Of a DNA stretch of 14,793 nt, positions 1 through 8,220 are shown one piece after another. Under the pieces are notes generated by a model, which worked only from the letters and a program-made list of their open reading frames with translations, was not told the origin of the DNA and searched no databases. A program made the translations under genes and the position numbers. This DNA comes from Chitinophagales bacterium. GTDB lineage: Bacteria > Bacteroidota > Bacteroidia > Chitinophagales > UBA10324. Every line of letters begins with the position of its first letter. Positions within the stretch are counted from its first letter, which is position 1. The DNA is taken from the NCBI GenBank assembly GCA_013695715.1, contig JACCZZ010000016.1, positions 1-14,793 of the forward strand, given 5' to 3'.

Positions 1-948
1 AACTATGGCAGAACCGTAATCGAGCGACCTGATCATAACACCACTCGAATAGATTTCCCGGTACGGAAGGGTTACTATATCGGAAGCCGCAAAATAATAT
101 GGAATGATTTCATTCGGAACATAGGAGTAATTTAATATGCAGTCTTTACTTAAATTAAGTTCCTTCACAATATTATCAAATTCCTCCTGCTCCACCTTCC
201 AGGGTTTTCCTACAACAAGCAACTTTACATTTGGAAGCCGATTGCGAACTATAGAATGAGCCTTCAGCAACACATCTAATCCCTTAACCTTCTTTATCTG
301 GCCAAAGAACAGTACGAGCTGTTGATCCATAGGAAGATCTAACTTCTTTCGTGCTTCTTCTCTGGTGATTGGCTTATTGAATAAAAAATCAGAATCCCCA
401 TGTGGCACTATGTGAATTTTCTGATCTGGGAAATCTGGAAAATATTTGTTTAATGCCCTTTTTGCATAATCTGAATGCACGATGATCTGATCTATAGAAC
501 GCTGAAATTTCTTATACTTACCGGCATCTATCTCTTTACCATACTTGTCAAAGCTTTCGATATCGTGAATGGTTGCCACTATCTTTATACCCTTTCGGCG
601 AAAAAGAAAGAAGTTCAGATACTCGCGTGCTGCAAAATGATAGACGTGAAAATGCACTACGTCAGCTCCTGATTTTGCCGCGTCATTAGCAGCATTCAAA
701 GCACCTACAGCATAGCGCAAGCCACGAAGCAGAACGGGATCTTTTCCATAAATTTTCTTATAAGGTTTTTTAGTACGGAATGGGAACGAAAACTTTGTGT
801 CAAGGTCGGTCTCATCACAGGTATAAAAAGTAAGCTCTGTACCCTGTTCTGCAACGGCCTTACATAATCCAAAATCATAAAAGTCATTTCCGCTGTGCCC
901 GCCAATAGGTTCTACCATCGCCACCCTAAGTTTTGCATGCTCATTCAT
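1..948 (-). CDS. Family 4 glycosyltransferase (GT-B fold), 3' end cut by window edge
   Basis: This is a retaining GT-B glycosyltransferase that would add a sugar from a nucleotide-sugar donor to the lipid-linked oligosaccharide in the cytoplasm. 316 codons are visible, open to base 1 with no stop, so the C-terminus is missing. The N-terminal acceptor domain starts with a beta strand and a Gly-rich loop (VEPIGGHSGND, residues about 12-22), followed by ADVVHFHVYH and VATIHDIESF. The donor domain begins near HIVPHGDSDF and carries FFGQIKKVKGLDVLL and KLLVVGKPW. It then carries LPYREIYSSGVMIRSLDYG (residues 294-312), which is the donor-binding E-containing segment of GT4 enzymes. The start ATG lies in ATGAATGA, overlapping the stop of the upstream sulfotransferase by 8 bases, which suggests translational coupling. 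The family is clear; donor and acceptor sugars cannot be read from the sequence. Confidence 0.88.
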   Translation of the reverse strand, partial: MNEHAKLRVAMVEPIGGHSGNDFYDFGLCKAVAEQGTELTFYTCDETDLDTKFSFPFRTKKPYKKIYGKDPVLLRGLRYAVGALNAANDAAKSGADVVHFHVYHFAAREYLNFFLFRRKGIKIVATIHDIESFDKYGKEIDAGKYKKFQRSIDQIIVHSDYAKRALNKYFPDFPDQKIHIVPHGDSDFLFNKPITREEARKKLDLPMDQQLVLFFGQIKKVKGLDVLLKAHSIVRNRLPNVKLLVVGKPWKVEQEEFDNIVKELNLSKDCILNYSYVPNEIIPYYFAASDIVTLPYREIYSSGVMIRSLDYGSAIV

Positions 949-1822
949 ACCAGGCACTCAGGTTTTTATTGAGCAGCTTTTCTAGTTCCATAATGTCGGG
1001 TTTAAATATTTCATTCATTCGCTCAACCGTTTTATCGTGCTTCAATGCCTTTTTCTTTCTTGTCAGGAAAAGATTTTTAATAGACTCCACCTTCTCATCA
1101 GGAATAAATTTTCGGGCCAGGGTACGTAAATTTTTTTGGGAGTATATAGCTCTGAAAAAGCTATTTCGCGGAGTAGAATAGGTATTGTATTTACCCTCTA
1201 ATCCAGGAATAAATGTTTTATCAATTTGCAGAAAATCAAAAACATTTAAGATCATCCCTTCGATATTTTCTGAAATCTCGTCATAGATGTAGATACGCAC
1301 GTTATCTCTGCCAAAAGCATCAAAATACCGCTTAACCTGAGTAGAATAAAGTCCTAATTCTACATATTGCTGATACCAGAGATGAGCAAACTTATGCTTG
1401 CATTTTCCGCTGACTATATCCTCAAGAGGAACGTTCACATAACCGAGCTTGTGCTCCATAAAAAAATGTGAAAAGGCACGTTCAATAGGATTGCGTAGGG
1501 ACATAATTATTTTCGCATCCGGAACAAGCTGATGAATTTTTTCAGCTACAGTAGGATAAAATAAGTACGATACACTGGCTTCACCAATTGCTTTATGGTG
1601 GCCATTTGCCTGCTCAAATAGTTTTTTGTATTCTTGAAATGTGCCAACACCTTTTTCTTTATGATACAGATTTTGCCTGATTGTGTCTTCATATGAGAAA
1701 AAATTTGGCTCCTTTATAGGGCTCATATAGACTTCGGGATGCCGCTTCAGATAATAATATAAAGAAGTGGTACCGGCCTTTGGTGCTCCTACAATAAAAA
1801 AGTTTGGTAATTTTTCAGCCAT
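941..1822 (-). CDS. PAPS-dependent sulfotransferase ST6
   Basis: A 293-residue soluble sulfotransferase of the heparan-sulfate-sulfotransferase-like class, transferring sulfate from PAPS to a carbohydrate hydroxyl or amine. The 5'-phosphosulfate loop is VGAPKAGTTSLY (residues 11-22, Lys15). IKEPNFFSYE (36-45) supplies Glu38, which aligns with the catalytic Glu of heparan 3-O-sulfotransferases. GEASVSYL (80-87) follows. The 3'-phosphate site is SLRNPIERAFSHF (108-120, Arg110 and Ser118). GLYSTQVKRY and the C-terminal DIMELEKLLNKNLSAWYE complete the bacterial family pattern. There is no signal peptide or membrane segment, so it acts in the cytoplasm. ATG lies 4 bases after the ST5 stop, and the gene ends inside the GT4 start. 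Its closest relative in the window appears to be ST4 (shared PIKE, RNPIERAFSH and a following GY). Its acceptor is unknown. Confidence 0.93.
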   Translation of the reverse strand: MAEKLPNFFIVGAPKAGTTSLYYYLKRHPEVYMSPIKEPNFFSYEDTIRQNLYHKEKGVGTFQEYKKLFEQANGHHKAIGEASVSYLFYPTVAEKIHQLVPDAKIIMSLRNPIERAFSHFFMEHKLGYVNVPLEDIVSGKCKHKFAHLWYQQYVELGLYSTQVKRYFDAFGRDNVRIYIYDEISENIEGMILNVFDFLQIDKTFIPGLEGKYNTYSTPRNSFFRAIYSQKNLRTLARKFIPDEKVESIKNLFLTRKKKALKHDKTVERMNEIFKPDIMELEKLLNKNLSAWYE

Positions 1823-1826
1823 TAGA

Positions 1827-2750
1827 TTAATTTAACCAGGCCGGAAACTGAGTGATCCCCCTTTTACGAAGGAAGTCAGCCAGGCGTTTATTGTAGGGTA
1901 CGTAAAGTGTTTCCAGGTAATTCCGTTCTTCAATATTCATCTTCTCACGTTTGCTTTCACTCGCATTAATTTTTTTATAGAGATTACGCAAAGTTCGTTT
2001 CAATCCTACATTTTTTCTCCAGAAAGACTCAAATTTTTTATTGACGCCAAGCATTGTACTATGCATCCAACGGTTTTTGTAGCCGATAGTTTGGTTTTCA
2101 ATTTTAAAATCATCTGGTTTGTAGAGGTTAAAATCTAAGCCGAGCCAGTTGCAAAGGTGTTCCATGAAAGCAGGAGTATCTTCTTTAAGGTCTTCAAAGA
2201 ATAACACCTTCAAATTGCTGCCGAAAATTTCAAACCAACACGGCAGGTAATCAATATAAAAACCTTCTTTGATTCCTCTGATGAATAATGCTTCTTCGTC
2301 TTCCCTCATATCATCCATCTCCTCAGTTGCAAGCGTTTGTGATTTTTTGATAAATTCACTAAAAGAAATCTTCTCACCAAGATATGCATTGGCCTTTTTC
2401 CTTTCATAGAAAGAAAATAAACGATCTGACGGATTACGGAAGATGAATAATATTTTTGTTTCAGAACCCAGCTCTTTTTTTATGCGGTGGGCAATTACTT
2501 CTTTTCCATATAAATAGCTGGGGCTCGCTTCAAGTCTATACTTATTATTTATATTACAATGGCTAAAGTACCCTTCGTATTCACTAAGAGGCGGAATCTC
2601 TTTCCCATATTTCAAGGGCATAAAAAAGCCAATCTCCTTAGACGTTGAACCACAGACTTCTGAATGCAGTGACAGATAGGTAAATACAGAGGTTGTTCCT
2701 GCTTTATGAACACCTCCAATGATCAGGTTTGGCAACTTCGAAGAATTCAT
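1827..2750 (-). CDS. PAPS-dependent sulfotransferase ST5, divergent member
   Basis: A 307-residue sulfotransferase and the most divergent of the six. The phosphosulfate loop reads IGGVHKAGTTSVF (residues 11-23, Lys16). SKEIGFF (37-43) keeps the putative catalytic Glu39. LEASPSYLYG (73-82) and FIFRNPSDRLFSFYERKK (102-119; Arg105, Ser113) follow, so the cofactor site is complete. It differs from its neighbours in the middle, with an acidic stretch TEEMDDMREDEEALF near 145-156 and GIKEGFYIDYLPCW where the others have a Y-x-x-QV helix. The C-terminus ends KRGITQFPAWLN rather than RDLSxW. These differences fall in regions expected to shape acceptor binding, so it may modify a different position or sugar. 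ATG lies 5 bases after the Wzy-like gene's stop. Cytoplasmic; acceptor unknown. Confidence 0.9.
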   Translation of the reverse strand: MNSSKLPNLIIGGVHKAGTTSVFTYLSLHSEVCGSTSKEIGFFMPLKYGKEIPPLSEYEGYFSHCNINNKYRLEASPSYLYGKEVIAHRIKKELGSETKILFIFRNPSDRLFSFYERKKANAYLGEKISFSEFIKKSQTLATEEMDDMREDEEALFIRGIKEGFYIDYLPCWFEIFGSNLKVLFFEDLKEDTPAFMEHLCNWLGLDFNLYKPDDFKIENQTIGYKNRWMHSTMLGVNKKFESFWRKNVGLKRTLRNLYKKINASESKREKMNIEERNYLETLYVPYNKRLADFLRKRGITQFPAWLN

Positions 2751-2755
2751 GTTCT

Positions 2756-4117
2756 TTAAGTTAACATCTGATTAGGGTTGTATTTGTAGTTTCGATCGGG
2801 ATGCTTTTGAATATAATAATAAAAATAGTGTATTGCAACAAATGATGATGCAATAGCAATGCCCGGATCGAAGAAGCTTCCTCCGGTAGGAATTCCTCTT
2901 ACAATAAAAAATATGATGAAAAAAAGAATTGCTTGATAAAAATAATCCTTCTTGAATTCCTTGTGAAGCCGGCGGTGGGTTCTGAAAACAAGCCAGTATT
3001 GCGACAATCCGATGAGCAAACCGAGCACTCCGAATTGATACACCACACCCAGCATCCCGATATCAGAAGCGTAAAAATGACCCAGCTCTGCAGTAGGACC
3101 GCCCCGCCAGTCATTATTTATCTTGCCATTTCCAAAAAACCAGCTAAAGGTATGTTTGCCAAAGTATTTAAATGCAATTGCACTCTCTCGAAGGCGGGCA
3201 TCCGCGGAGGCCTCACCGGTTTCCTGACCTGTGAGCACAAGAACAACAGAAGTGTACATGTCTACTATACGATCATTTATATCAGGACGTAATATTTCCA
3301 GCATTCCAACTGTGGTTACAATGATCAGTATAAAGGCCATGGAATAATAAACGATCTTTTCCTTGCTGGTGTAGATTAAAAAATACAAGCCCAAAGTTCC
3401 TAAGAGCGCAACTGATGTCCCCCTTTTTTGGTTGATAAAGAAAATGTAAGCAAAGAAACCAATAAAGAAAAGGGCATATTTTATCTTGTTCGTTCTTGTA
3501 AATCGAATAAAATAGTAGATGGTGGCAAAAGCAAATCCGAAGATGTCGAACTCAAATTGGCACCCACCTTTAGTCGAATTACAATAAACGAATAATGTTC
3601 CCGCGAACTGATTGGGATTGAGGGTAAGCAACATTAGCAAATACCACGGCAGGTTGAACCAGGCCATGAATAAGAGACCATCGCGCAAAATGGTTAAATC
3701 AAGAGCTTTTGTTTTTAACAGGTAAAAGAGGAAAATTCCTGATAAGATGGCAAGCCATGATTTCTCGGCTGACATGCCCAAAAGAATTGGCTGACCAAAA
3801 TAAAAATTGGTTACGAACCCAGCCTGAAGCATGATAAAAGTGAGTAGAACAAAAATGATGACCTCATAAGAGGTGAAGCCTGCATTCTTCACAAAAATCT
3901 TATCAATTACGAAACTAATTGTGAAAAGGAGATAGAAAAACAACATGGGATAACCCCCATACAGCAGGTAGTATAAAGTAAGAGGGCTTTTAATAAGCGT
4001 ACCGAAAATGTTTATAAAAAGGAAATAGACTCCTAAAACCTTAAGGCGTCGTTTCCAGGTATTCTGAATACTGGTAGTTATAATCGGATGTGATGTTAAT
4101 TCAAATCCCTGCTGCAC
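2756..4117 (-). CDS. Polytopic Wzy-like polysaccharide polymerase (or O-antigen ligase family)
   Basis: A 453-residue inner-membrane protein with roughly ten to twelve hydrophobic helices, the first near residues 28-45 after a basic WKRRLK. It resembles O-antigen polymerase/ligase proteins, which join lipid-linked repeat units on the periplasmic face. NQKRGTSVALLG (229-240) matches the small-residue Arg motif ahead of the late helices. A large loop follows, with SADARLRESAIAF (304-316) and WFFGNG (326-331), where this superfamily has its DAR..E and GxG motifs. Polymerase is preferred over ligase because the gene sits in a cluster with a flippase and glycosyltransferases, but the families cannot be separated by eye. 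The start is GTG: the frame has a stop (TAA) 6 bases upstream and there is no early ATG. AGG lies 9 bases before the GTG, and the gene overlaps the GT2 end by 22 bases. Confidence 0.8.
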   Translation of the reverse strand: MQQGFELTSHPIITTSIQNTWKRRLKVLGVYFLFINIFGTLIKSPLTLYYLLYGGYPMLFFYLLFTISFVIDKIFVKNAGFTSYEVIIFVLLTFIMLQAGFVTNFYFGQPILLGMSAEKSWLAILSGIFLFYLLKTKALDLTILRDGLLFMAWFNLPWYLLMLLTLNPNQFAGTLFVYCNSTKGGCQFEFDIFGFAFATIYYFIRFTRTNKIKYALFFIGFFAYIFFINQKRGTSVALLGTLGLYFLIYTSKEKIVYYSMAFILIIVTTVGMLEILRPDINDRIVDMYTSVVLVLTGQETGEASADARLRESAIAFKYFGKHTFSWFFGNGKINNDWRGGPTAELGHFYASDIGMLGVVYQFGVLGLLIGLSQYWLVFRTHRRLHKEFKKDYFYQAILFFIIFFIVRGIPTGGSFFDPGIAIASSFVAIHYFYYYIQKHPDRNYKYNPNQMLT

Positions 4118-5190
4118 GTGCGTTTACCTAAAAGTATTTTAAGGATGAGAACCGATTCTTTTGAATTACCTTCGGTAAGATTTTTAATAGCCTTAAGTGA
4201 GAGGCGGATTACAGGTGCGAAGATAAGGTACGGATAGTAAAGTTGGTAGAACAACATCCAACCGCGGTATTTACAACACATAAAAAAGAGTGGTCTTTGC
4301 TTACTTTTTATCTCTTTGCCGGTGGTTACCCCCTGTTTGTGATATATAACACTCTTATATGCATAGCCGTGTTTCCATCCCTTACGAACCCCCCGCACCT
4401 CCCAATCCATCTCTTCAAAATAGGCATAGTACACATCATTCATCAGTCCTACATCCTCTAAAAATTCCCTTCTTATAAATAACGAAGCACCATACACATA
4501 ATCAAATTTCACATCATCATGATCATACTGGCCTGAGTCTATTTCTTTTAACCCAAGGTGATAAGACCATGTATTCCATTTATTAAACATGCCGCCAACG
4601 GCATTGATTTTTTCCGGCCAGCGATACCATAACAATTTTGAACCTATGATGCCTACCTTTTCATGCCTCTCTTCGTATTCTTTGGCTTTTTCAAGAAGTG
4701 CGTTCAATGCATTATAGTCGAGAGTAGTATCATTGTTTAGGAGCCAGATAAAATCAGCATCGCCGCGTTTCAAGGCATATCTGGCCCCTGTATTATTTCC
4801 ACCGGCAAAGCCAATGTCTGTTCTTGCCTGGATGAATATGAGTGGATGTTTGAAACTATTTGCACCCGATGCAATTTGCTCTTCTGAGGCTATTTCCAGG
4901 TCACGATCACCTCCGGCTTCTGCTTCATCAATTTCATACTTCACATATGCAACAGGCTTGTTACAATAGGGAAATGAAAACTGTTTGATTTCATCAGGCG
5001 GATTAAAATCAATGGTTTGTTTTCCTTCAGCCCAATCCTTTATTATTTGTAATGAGGCCGGCGTATTGTTATCGACAATAATAACTTGAAAATTTGTGGA
5101 TGACTGCTTCGCCAGACTTTCAAGTGTCTCAATGGTATTTGCATGGCCATTGAAGTTGACAAGTACAATATATACTTTAGATGGTTCCAT
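4096..5190 (-). CDS. Family 2 glycosyltransferase (rhamnosyltransferase-like)
   Basis: A 364-residue inverting GT-A enzyme expected to extend the oligosaccharide on the cytoplasmic face. Visible motifs are YIVLVNFNG (residues 7-15), VIIVDNN (36-42, Asp40), IGFAGGNNTGAR (126-137), WLLNNDTTLD (149-158, the metal-binding DxD equivalent), YVYGASLFIRR (231-241) and YFEEMDWEVR (257-266, catalytic-base region). Between Asp40 and the GFAGGNN motif lie about 85 residues, longer than usual, including an acidic patch EIDEAEAGGDRDLEI (86-100). I recall comparable inserts in some GT2 relatives. A longer frame from an ATG at 5268 would overlap ST4 by 34 bases. The ATG at 5190 begins directly at the first beta strand and leaves a 44-base spacer, so it is preferred. 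The C-terminus has an amphipathic, partly hydrophobic region (LFYQLYYPYLIF) that may touch the membrane. Confidence 0.88.
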   Translation of the reverse strand: MEPSKVYIVLVNFNGHANTIETLESLAKQSSTNFQVIIVDNNTPASLQIIKDWAEGKQTIDFNPPDEIKQFSFPYCNKPVAYVKYEIDEAEAGGDRDLEIASEEQIASGANSFKHPLIFIQARTDIGFAGGNNTGARYALKRGDADFIWLLNNDTTLDYNALNALLEKAKEYEERHEKVGIIGSKLLWYRWPEKINAVGGMFNKWNTWSYHLGLKEIDSGQYDHDDVKFDYVYGASLFIRREFLEDVGLMNDVYYAYFEEMDWEVRGVRKGWKHGYAYKSVIYHKQGVTTGKEIKSKQRPLFFMCCKYRGWMLFYQLYYPYLIFAPVIRLSLKAIKNLTEGNSKESVLILKILLGKRTCSRDLN

Positions 5191-5234
5191 AACTTGTCTT
5201 TGTAACCTACTGTTCCAGTTAACTATTTTTCTTA

Positions 5235-6209
5235 TCAGCTCTTTTTTATCTGCGCTTCTGCAACCCATGATGAGAAGTCTCTGTTGATCAATTCGCCGAG
5301 TTTTAATACATCATCATGGAAAATGTCGGCAAGAAATCTTCTTTCTTCTTCTTTAATTTTAGGAAGATTTTTATTTGTGTAAAGAGTTTTTTTAAATTTT
5401 GATTTTATTGATTTCGGAAGCATCCCTTTTAACCAGTCTTTCATTCTTTTTTGTGAATTAAGGCTGCCTATTATCCTATTTTTAGGTATGAAAGAGGGAT
5501 TGAATTTTTGTGAATAATCTATCTCCACATCAGGATTTACATTGAGGAAAGCAAACATATCTTTTACAACAGCACCTGCATCTTTTTTGAAATCATCGAA
5601 GAGGTAAATGCGCCGCTGCCTCTCAGGAAAGATATCAATGAACCGCTTGACCTGTTCATAATACATTCCAATCTCTATGTATAAATTAGATATACCCCAT
5701 CCCTTAGGATTCCGTGCCATATCCTTTTTCAAAGCGGTCATGAAATCGTCTCTCTCATATCCTATGCGCAGGTCCATTAAATAATGACTGAAGGCACGCT
5801 CAATTGGGTTTCGTAACATCATAATCACCTTAGCATTGGGAAACTCGCTGAAAATATTTCTCGCAGCCTCAGTGGAATAGAGGTAAGAATTGGTGATCTC
5901 CCCTATAGCCTTTTCACCATTCACATTTTTAAACAGTTGTTCATACTGGCTTCTTTCTTTTACAAAGGCATGAAAAATTCCCTCCTTCATATCTGTTTCC
6001 AAAAAAGAAGATAAATCTTTGTTCAGCGATCTTGAATAATTAGGGCGAAATTTTGTGTTGTCTATATCAGTCGAAAAATGGTGTGTTTCTTTTATAGGTG
6101 CCATATAAATCTGAGGATGCATCTTCATGTATTCATACAATGAGGTTGTTCCGGACTTAGCAGCACCTACAACAAAAAAATTCGGAAGCTTCTCTTTATT
6201 TATTTCCAT
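5235..6209 (-). CDS. PAPS-dependent sulfotransferase ST4
   Basis: A 324-residue cytoplasmic sulfotransferase. The phosphosulfate loop is VGAAKSGTTSLY (residues 14-25, Lys18). IKETHHFSTD (39-48) carries the putative catalytic Glu41. IGEITNSYLY is at 102-111, and MLRNPIERAFSHY (131-143; Arg133, Ser141) binds the 3'-phosphate. Between residues 50 and 90 it has about 25 more residues than its relatives (NYSRSLNKDLSSFLETDMKE region), which probably forms an extra loop near the acceptor side. The family C-terminus DVLKLGELINRDFSSW is followed by a short tail, AEAQIKKS. The frame could open at a TTG at 6233, but the ATG at 6209 places the start just before LPNFFVVG, as in the paralogues. It is separated from ST3 by 83 bases without an obvious promoter. 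It resembles ST6 most closely. Confidence 0.92.
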   Translation of the reverse strand: MEINKEKLPNFFVVGAAKSGTTSLYEYMKMHPQIYMAPIKETHHFSTDIDNTKFRPNYSRSLNKDLSSFLETDMKEGIFHAFVKERSQYEQLFKNVNGEKAIGEITNSYLYSTEAARNIFSEFPNAKVIMMLRNPIERAFSHYLMDLRIGYERDDFMTALKKDMARNPKGWGISNLYIEIGMYYEQVKRFIDIFPERQRRIYLFDDFKKDAGAVVKDMFAFLNVNPDVEIDYSQKFNPSFIPKNRIIGSLNSQKRMKDWLKGMLPKSIKSKFKKTLYTNKNLPKIKEEERRFLADIFHDDVLKLGELINRDFSSWVAEAQIKKS

Positions 6210-6292
6210 CAATGTAAATCTTCTTTTCTTCAATCATCAATTAAGCGGTTGAAATCTCAAATTATTCTTGACGAAACGTCTTGCTGCAGTCA

Positions 6293-7219
6293 TTAATTAA
6301 TCCAGCCCGTAAGATCTCTTTTTATTACATCCTGCAACAGAAGAATATCTTCTGTATATATTTTTTTTAAGGTCGCTCTTGTTTCAGCATTCATCTCTTT
6401 TTTCTCAAGATTATATTTGTATACAGTGCTTTGAACTTTTAAACGCATCCTCTTGCGCACATCTTTAGGCACTAATTTACCCATGAATTTCTTAAAGGCA
6501 TTTGGCTTTTTTAGAAAGCTGTTTATCGCTTCTACTTTAGATTTTCCACTCACATTCAGTGCATCCCCAAAATCCAATGGTATTTCGTCAATCTTTAAAT
6601 ATTCCTCCAGTGAACGCACCACTTCTCTTGGATCATTACGCAGGTCTTCGTTCAAATAAATTTTAACATTTTGAAAATTGTTAAGAAACGCTTTTACCTG
6701 TTGATAATAAAAGCCACGTTGTATATATTGAAAATCGAAATGATGGTTGGCCGCTTTTCTTTGTTCTTCCGCTTCAATGGCATCTTCAAAACCCAGAGTT
6801 TCCGCAGCATCACGCAATTTGTGCATGTATTGTGAGAACGCACGATCTACAGGGTTGCGCAATACAATTACTATATTCACATTAGATGCATCAGGGTGAA
6901 TGCGATGAATATTCGAGATTGTTTTTTCATAAAAATAGAGATACGTTGTAGATGATTCGCCTCTGATTTTTCGGCTCTTCCCTTCTTCGAATAAGGCTAA
7001 ATAATCATCCAGCCGATTTACAAGAAAGCGAGGCTTTGTTACGAGCTTCCCGTGGTTGATGAATGAGAGGTCTTCTTCAGGCCATGTAAAATATCCGGGT
7101 TCCTTCTTCCTGCTCATAAATACCTGAGGATGCTGATCGAGCGCGTAATGCAATGTAGTGGTACCGCCTTTTGCAGCTCCTACAATGAAGAGATTTGGCC
7201 AGAAGAGGGTTGATGACAT
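6293..7219 (-). CDS. PAPS-dependent sulfotransferase ST3
   Basis: A 308-residue sulfotransferase with an intact cofactor site: IVGAAKGGTTTLH (residues 12-24, Lys17), KKEPGYFTW (38-46, Glu40), RGESSTTYLYFYE (86-98) and VLRNPVDRAFSQY (119-131; Arg121, Ser129). YIQRGFYYQQVKAF and the C-terminal DILLLQDVIKRDLTGWIN complete the pattern. The segment from residue 48 to 70 (LSFINHGKLVTKPRFLVNRLDD) is longer than in ST1 and may line the acceptor cleft. It shares RGFYxQQV, the preceding F-x-Y-I-x-R-G context and an IEAE helix with ST2 directly upstream, which suggests that the two arose by tandem duplication. There are 67 bases between the ST2 stop and this ATG, without a convincing promoter. It is expected to be cytoplasmic, and its acceptor is unknown. 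Confidence 0.92.
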   Translation of the reverse strand: MSSTLFWPNLFIVGAAKGGTTTLHYALDQHPQVFMSRKKEPGYFTWPEEDLSFINHGKLVTKPRFLVNRLDDYLALFEEGKSRKIRGESSTTYLYFYEKTISNIHRIHPDASNVNIVIVLRNPVDRAFSQYMHKLRDAAETLGFEDAIEAEEQRKAANHHFDFQYIQRGFYYQQVKAFLNNFQNVKIYLNEDLRNDPREVVRSLEEYLKIDEIPLDFGDALNVSGKSKVEAINSFLKKPNAFKKFMGKLVPKDVRKRMRLKVQSTVYKYNLEKKEMNAETRATLKKIYTEDILLLQDVIKRDLTGWIN

Positions 7220-7286
7220 TTCTTATTTACTTACCAATATATCTGTAAAGGTAATGGCAGATAGAGGTACTGCAATCTTGACCTAA

Positions 7287-8183
7287 TCATGAGGTGGATA
7301 ATACATTAGAATACCAGGTGCTTAAATCACGATGTATGATTTTTTCCAGTTGCTGAATGTCGGTAATAAAGTAATTATCTAGCAGCTCCTGCTCACGCTT
7401 TTTATCCAATTTTGAGTTCACAACGGCTACAGCATTTTTTCTTGAAATGAATTTTTGCATAGAACGCTTCCATTCAGGCGGTAACAACGATCCAATAATG
7501 TTACGTAAAGGATTCTTTTTCCTAGTTAACTGATGAACAGCTTTGATTTTAGGTAAAGCTGCTTCATTACTTCTTATGTCAAGATTAAGTTCTGCTCTTT
7601 TAACACTGAGAAAATCCTGTAAACGATTGAAGGTTTCTTTCCTGTTTTTTATCAGGTCTTCTTCAAAAAGCAGAAAGAGCATTTGATCATCAGTGAAAAA
7701 ATTTTTAAATCGCAGCACCTGTTGAGAATAAAAGCCCCGGCTGATATAGCTGTAATTAAATTTTTGCGCAGTTTTCTTCTCAAGCCGCTCTGTCTCCGCT
7801 TCAATTGCTTTTTCAAAAGGCAAATCTTCAAAACCTTTTCTCTGCGACATCAGAAAATGGGAATAGGCTCGCTCTGCAGGATTGCGTAAAATGAAAATGA
7901 GCTTCACCTCCTTTCCAAGACTTTCATAGATCCGCTGTGCAGCTTTCTCCTCAAACATAATGGCAGGGTCAACTTCACCGATGGCTTTTTGCCCATTCCA
8001 ACCACTAAAAAATTGGTTTTCATAGAAGCTTAATCCTCGCGCATACTTTTCCTCATAAACAAAAAATTTAGTCTCCTTCACCTTTTCAGGCAGGTAGATT
8101 TCCGGATGTTGTTTCAGAATTTCGTAGAGAGTAGTAGTTCCTGCTTTTTGCGCTCCTACGCAGAGAAAATTGGGTAACGCCAT
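7287..8183 (-). CDS. PAPS-dependent sulfotransferase ST2
   Basis: A 298-residue sulfotransferase. The phosphosulfate loop is VGAQKAGTTTLYE (residues 9-21, Lys13). VKETKFFVYEE (35-45) holds the putative catalytic Glu37. IGEVDPAIMF (68-77) stands where the others have GE(A/S)S-x-x-YL, a real local difference. FILRNPAERAYSHF (97-110; Arg100, Ser108) is the 3'-phosphate site. YISRGFYSQQVLRF and DIQQLEKIIHRDLSTWY follow. A longer frame begins at a GTG (8273), but its 30 extra residues are low-complexity and would run through a TACATTTG promoter-like element. The ATG at 8183 gives MALPNFLCVG, aligned with the starts of the sister genes. It follows the flippase gene after 127 bases, the longest gap inside the sulfotransferase block, so a new transcript may begin here. 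Confidence 0.92.
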   Translation of the reverse strand: MALPNFLCVGAQKAGTTTLYEILKQHPEIYLPEKVKETKFFVYEEKYARGLSFYENQFFSGWNGQKAIGEVDPAIMFEEKAAQRIYESLGKEVKLIFILRNPAERAYSHFLMSQRKGFEDLPFEKAIEAETERLEKKTAQKFNYSYISRGFYSQQVLRFKNFFTDDQMLFLLFEEDLIKNRKETFNRLQDFLSVKRAELNLDIRSNEAALPKIKAVHQLTRKKNPLRNIIGSLLPPEWKRSMQKFISRKNAVAVVNSKLDKKREQELLDNYFITDIQQLEKIIHRDLSTWYSNVLSTS

Positions 8184-8212
8184 CAGCACTATTCTTTTTT
8201 GTTCACGCGTTG

Positions 8213-8220
8213 CAAATGTA
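8213..8220 (-). promoter_or_regulatory. Possible -7 promoter element before ST2
   Basis: Read on the minus strand this is TACATTTG, an exact fit to the Bacteroidota -7 consensus TAnnTTTG, preceded by a run of T. It lies 29 bases before the ST2 ATG, leaving a leader of about 20 bases. No TTG is visible at the expected -33 position, so it may be fortuitous. It would let ST2 and the genes after it be transcribed apart from the flippase. Confidence 0.3.

Noticed and set aside
2933-3292. 119-codon open frame on the plus strand inside the Wzy-like gene
   Set aside because: It lies wholly opposite a clear membrane-protein gene, has no recognisable motif and looks like an antisense shadow.
5191-5268. 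Longer N-terminus of the GT2 protein
   Set aside because: It would overlap ST4 by 34 bases and precede the first beta strand with a charged stretch unlike GT2 enzymes. The ATG at 5190 fits better.
6210-6233. Longer N-terminus of ST4 from a TTG start
   Set aside because: An ATG at 6209 aligns with the starts of the paralogues. The eight extra residues (MKKRRFTL) have no counterpart in them.
6264-6274. GACG-TTT-CGTC hairpin between ST3 and ST4
   Set aside because: The stem is only 4 bases with no U tract, so it is not supportable as a terminator.
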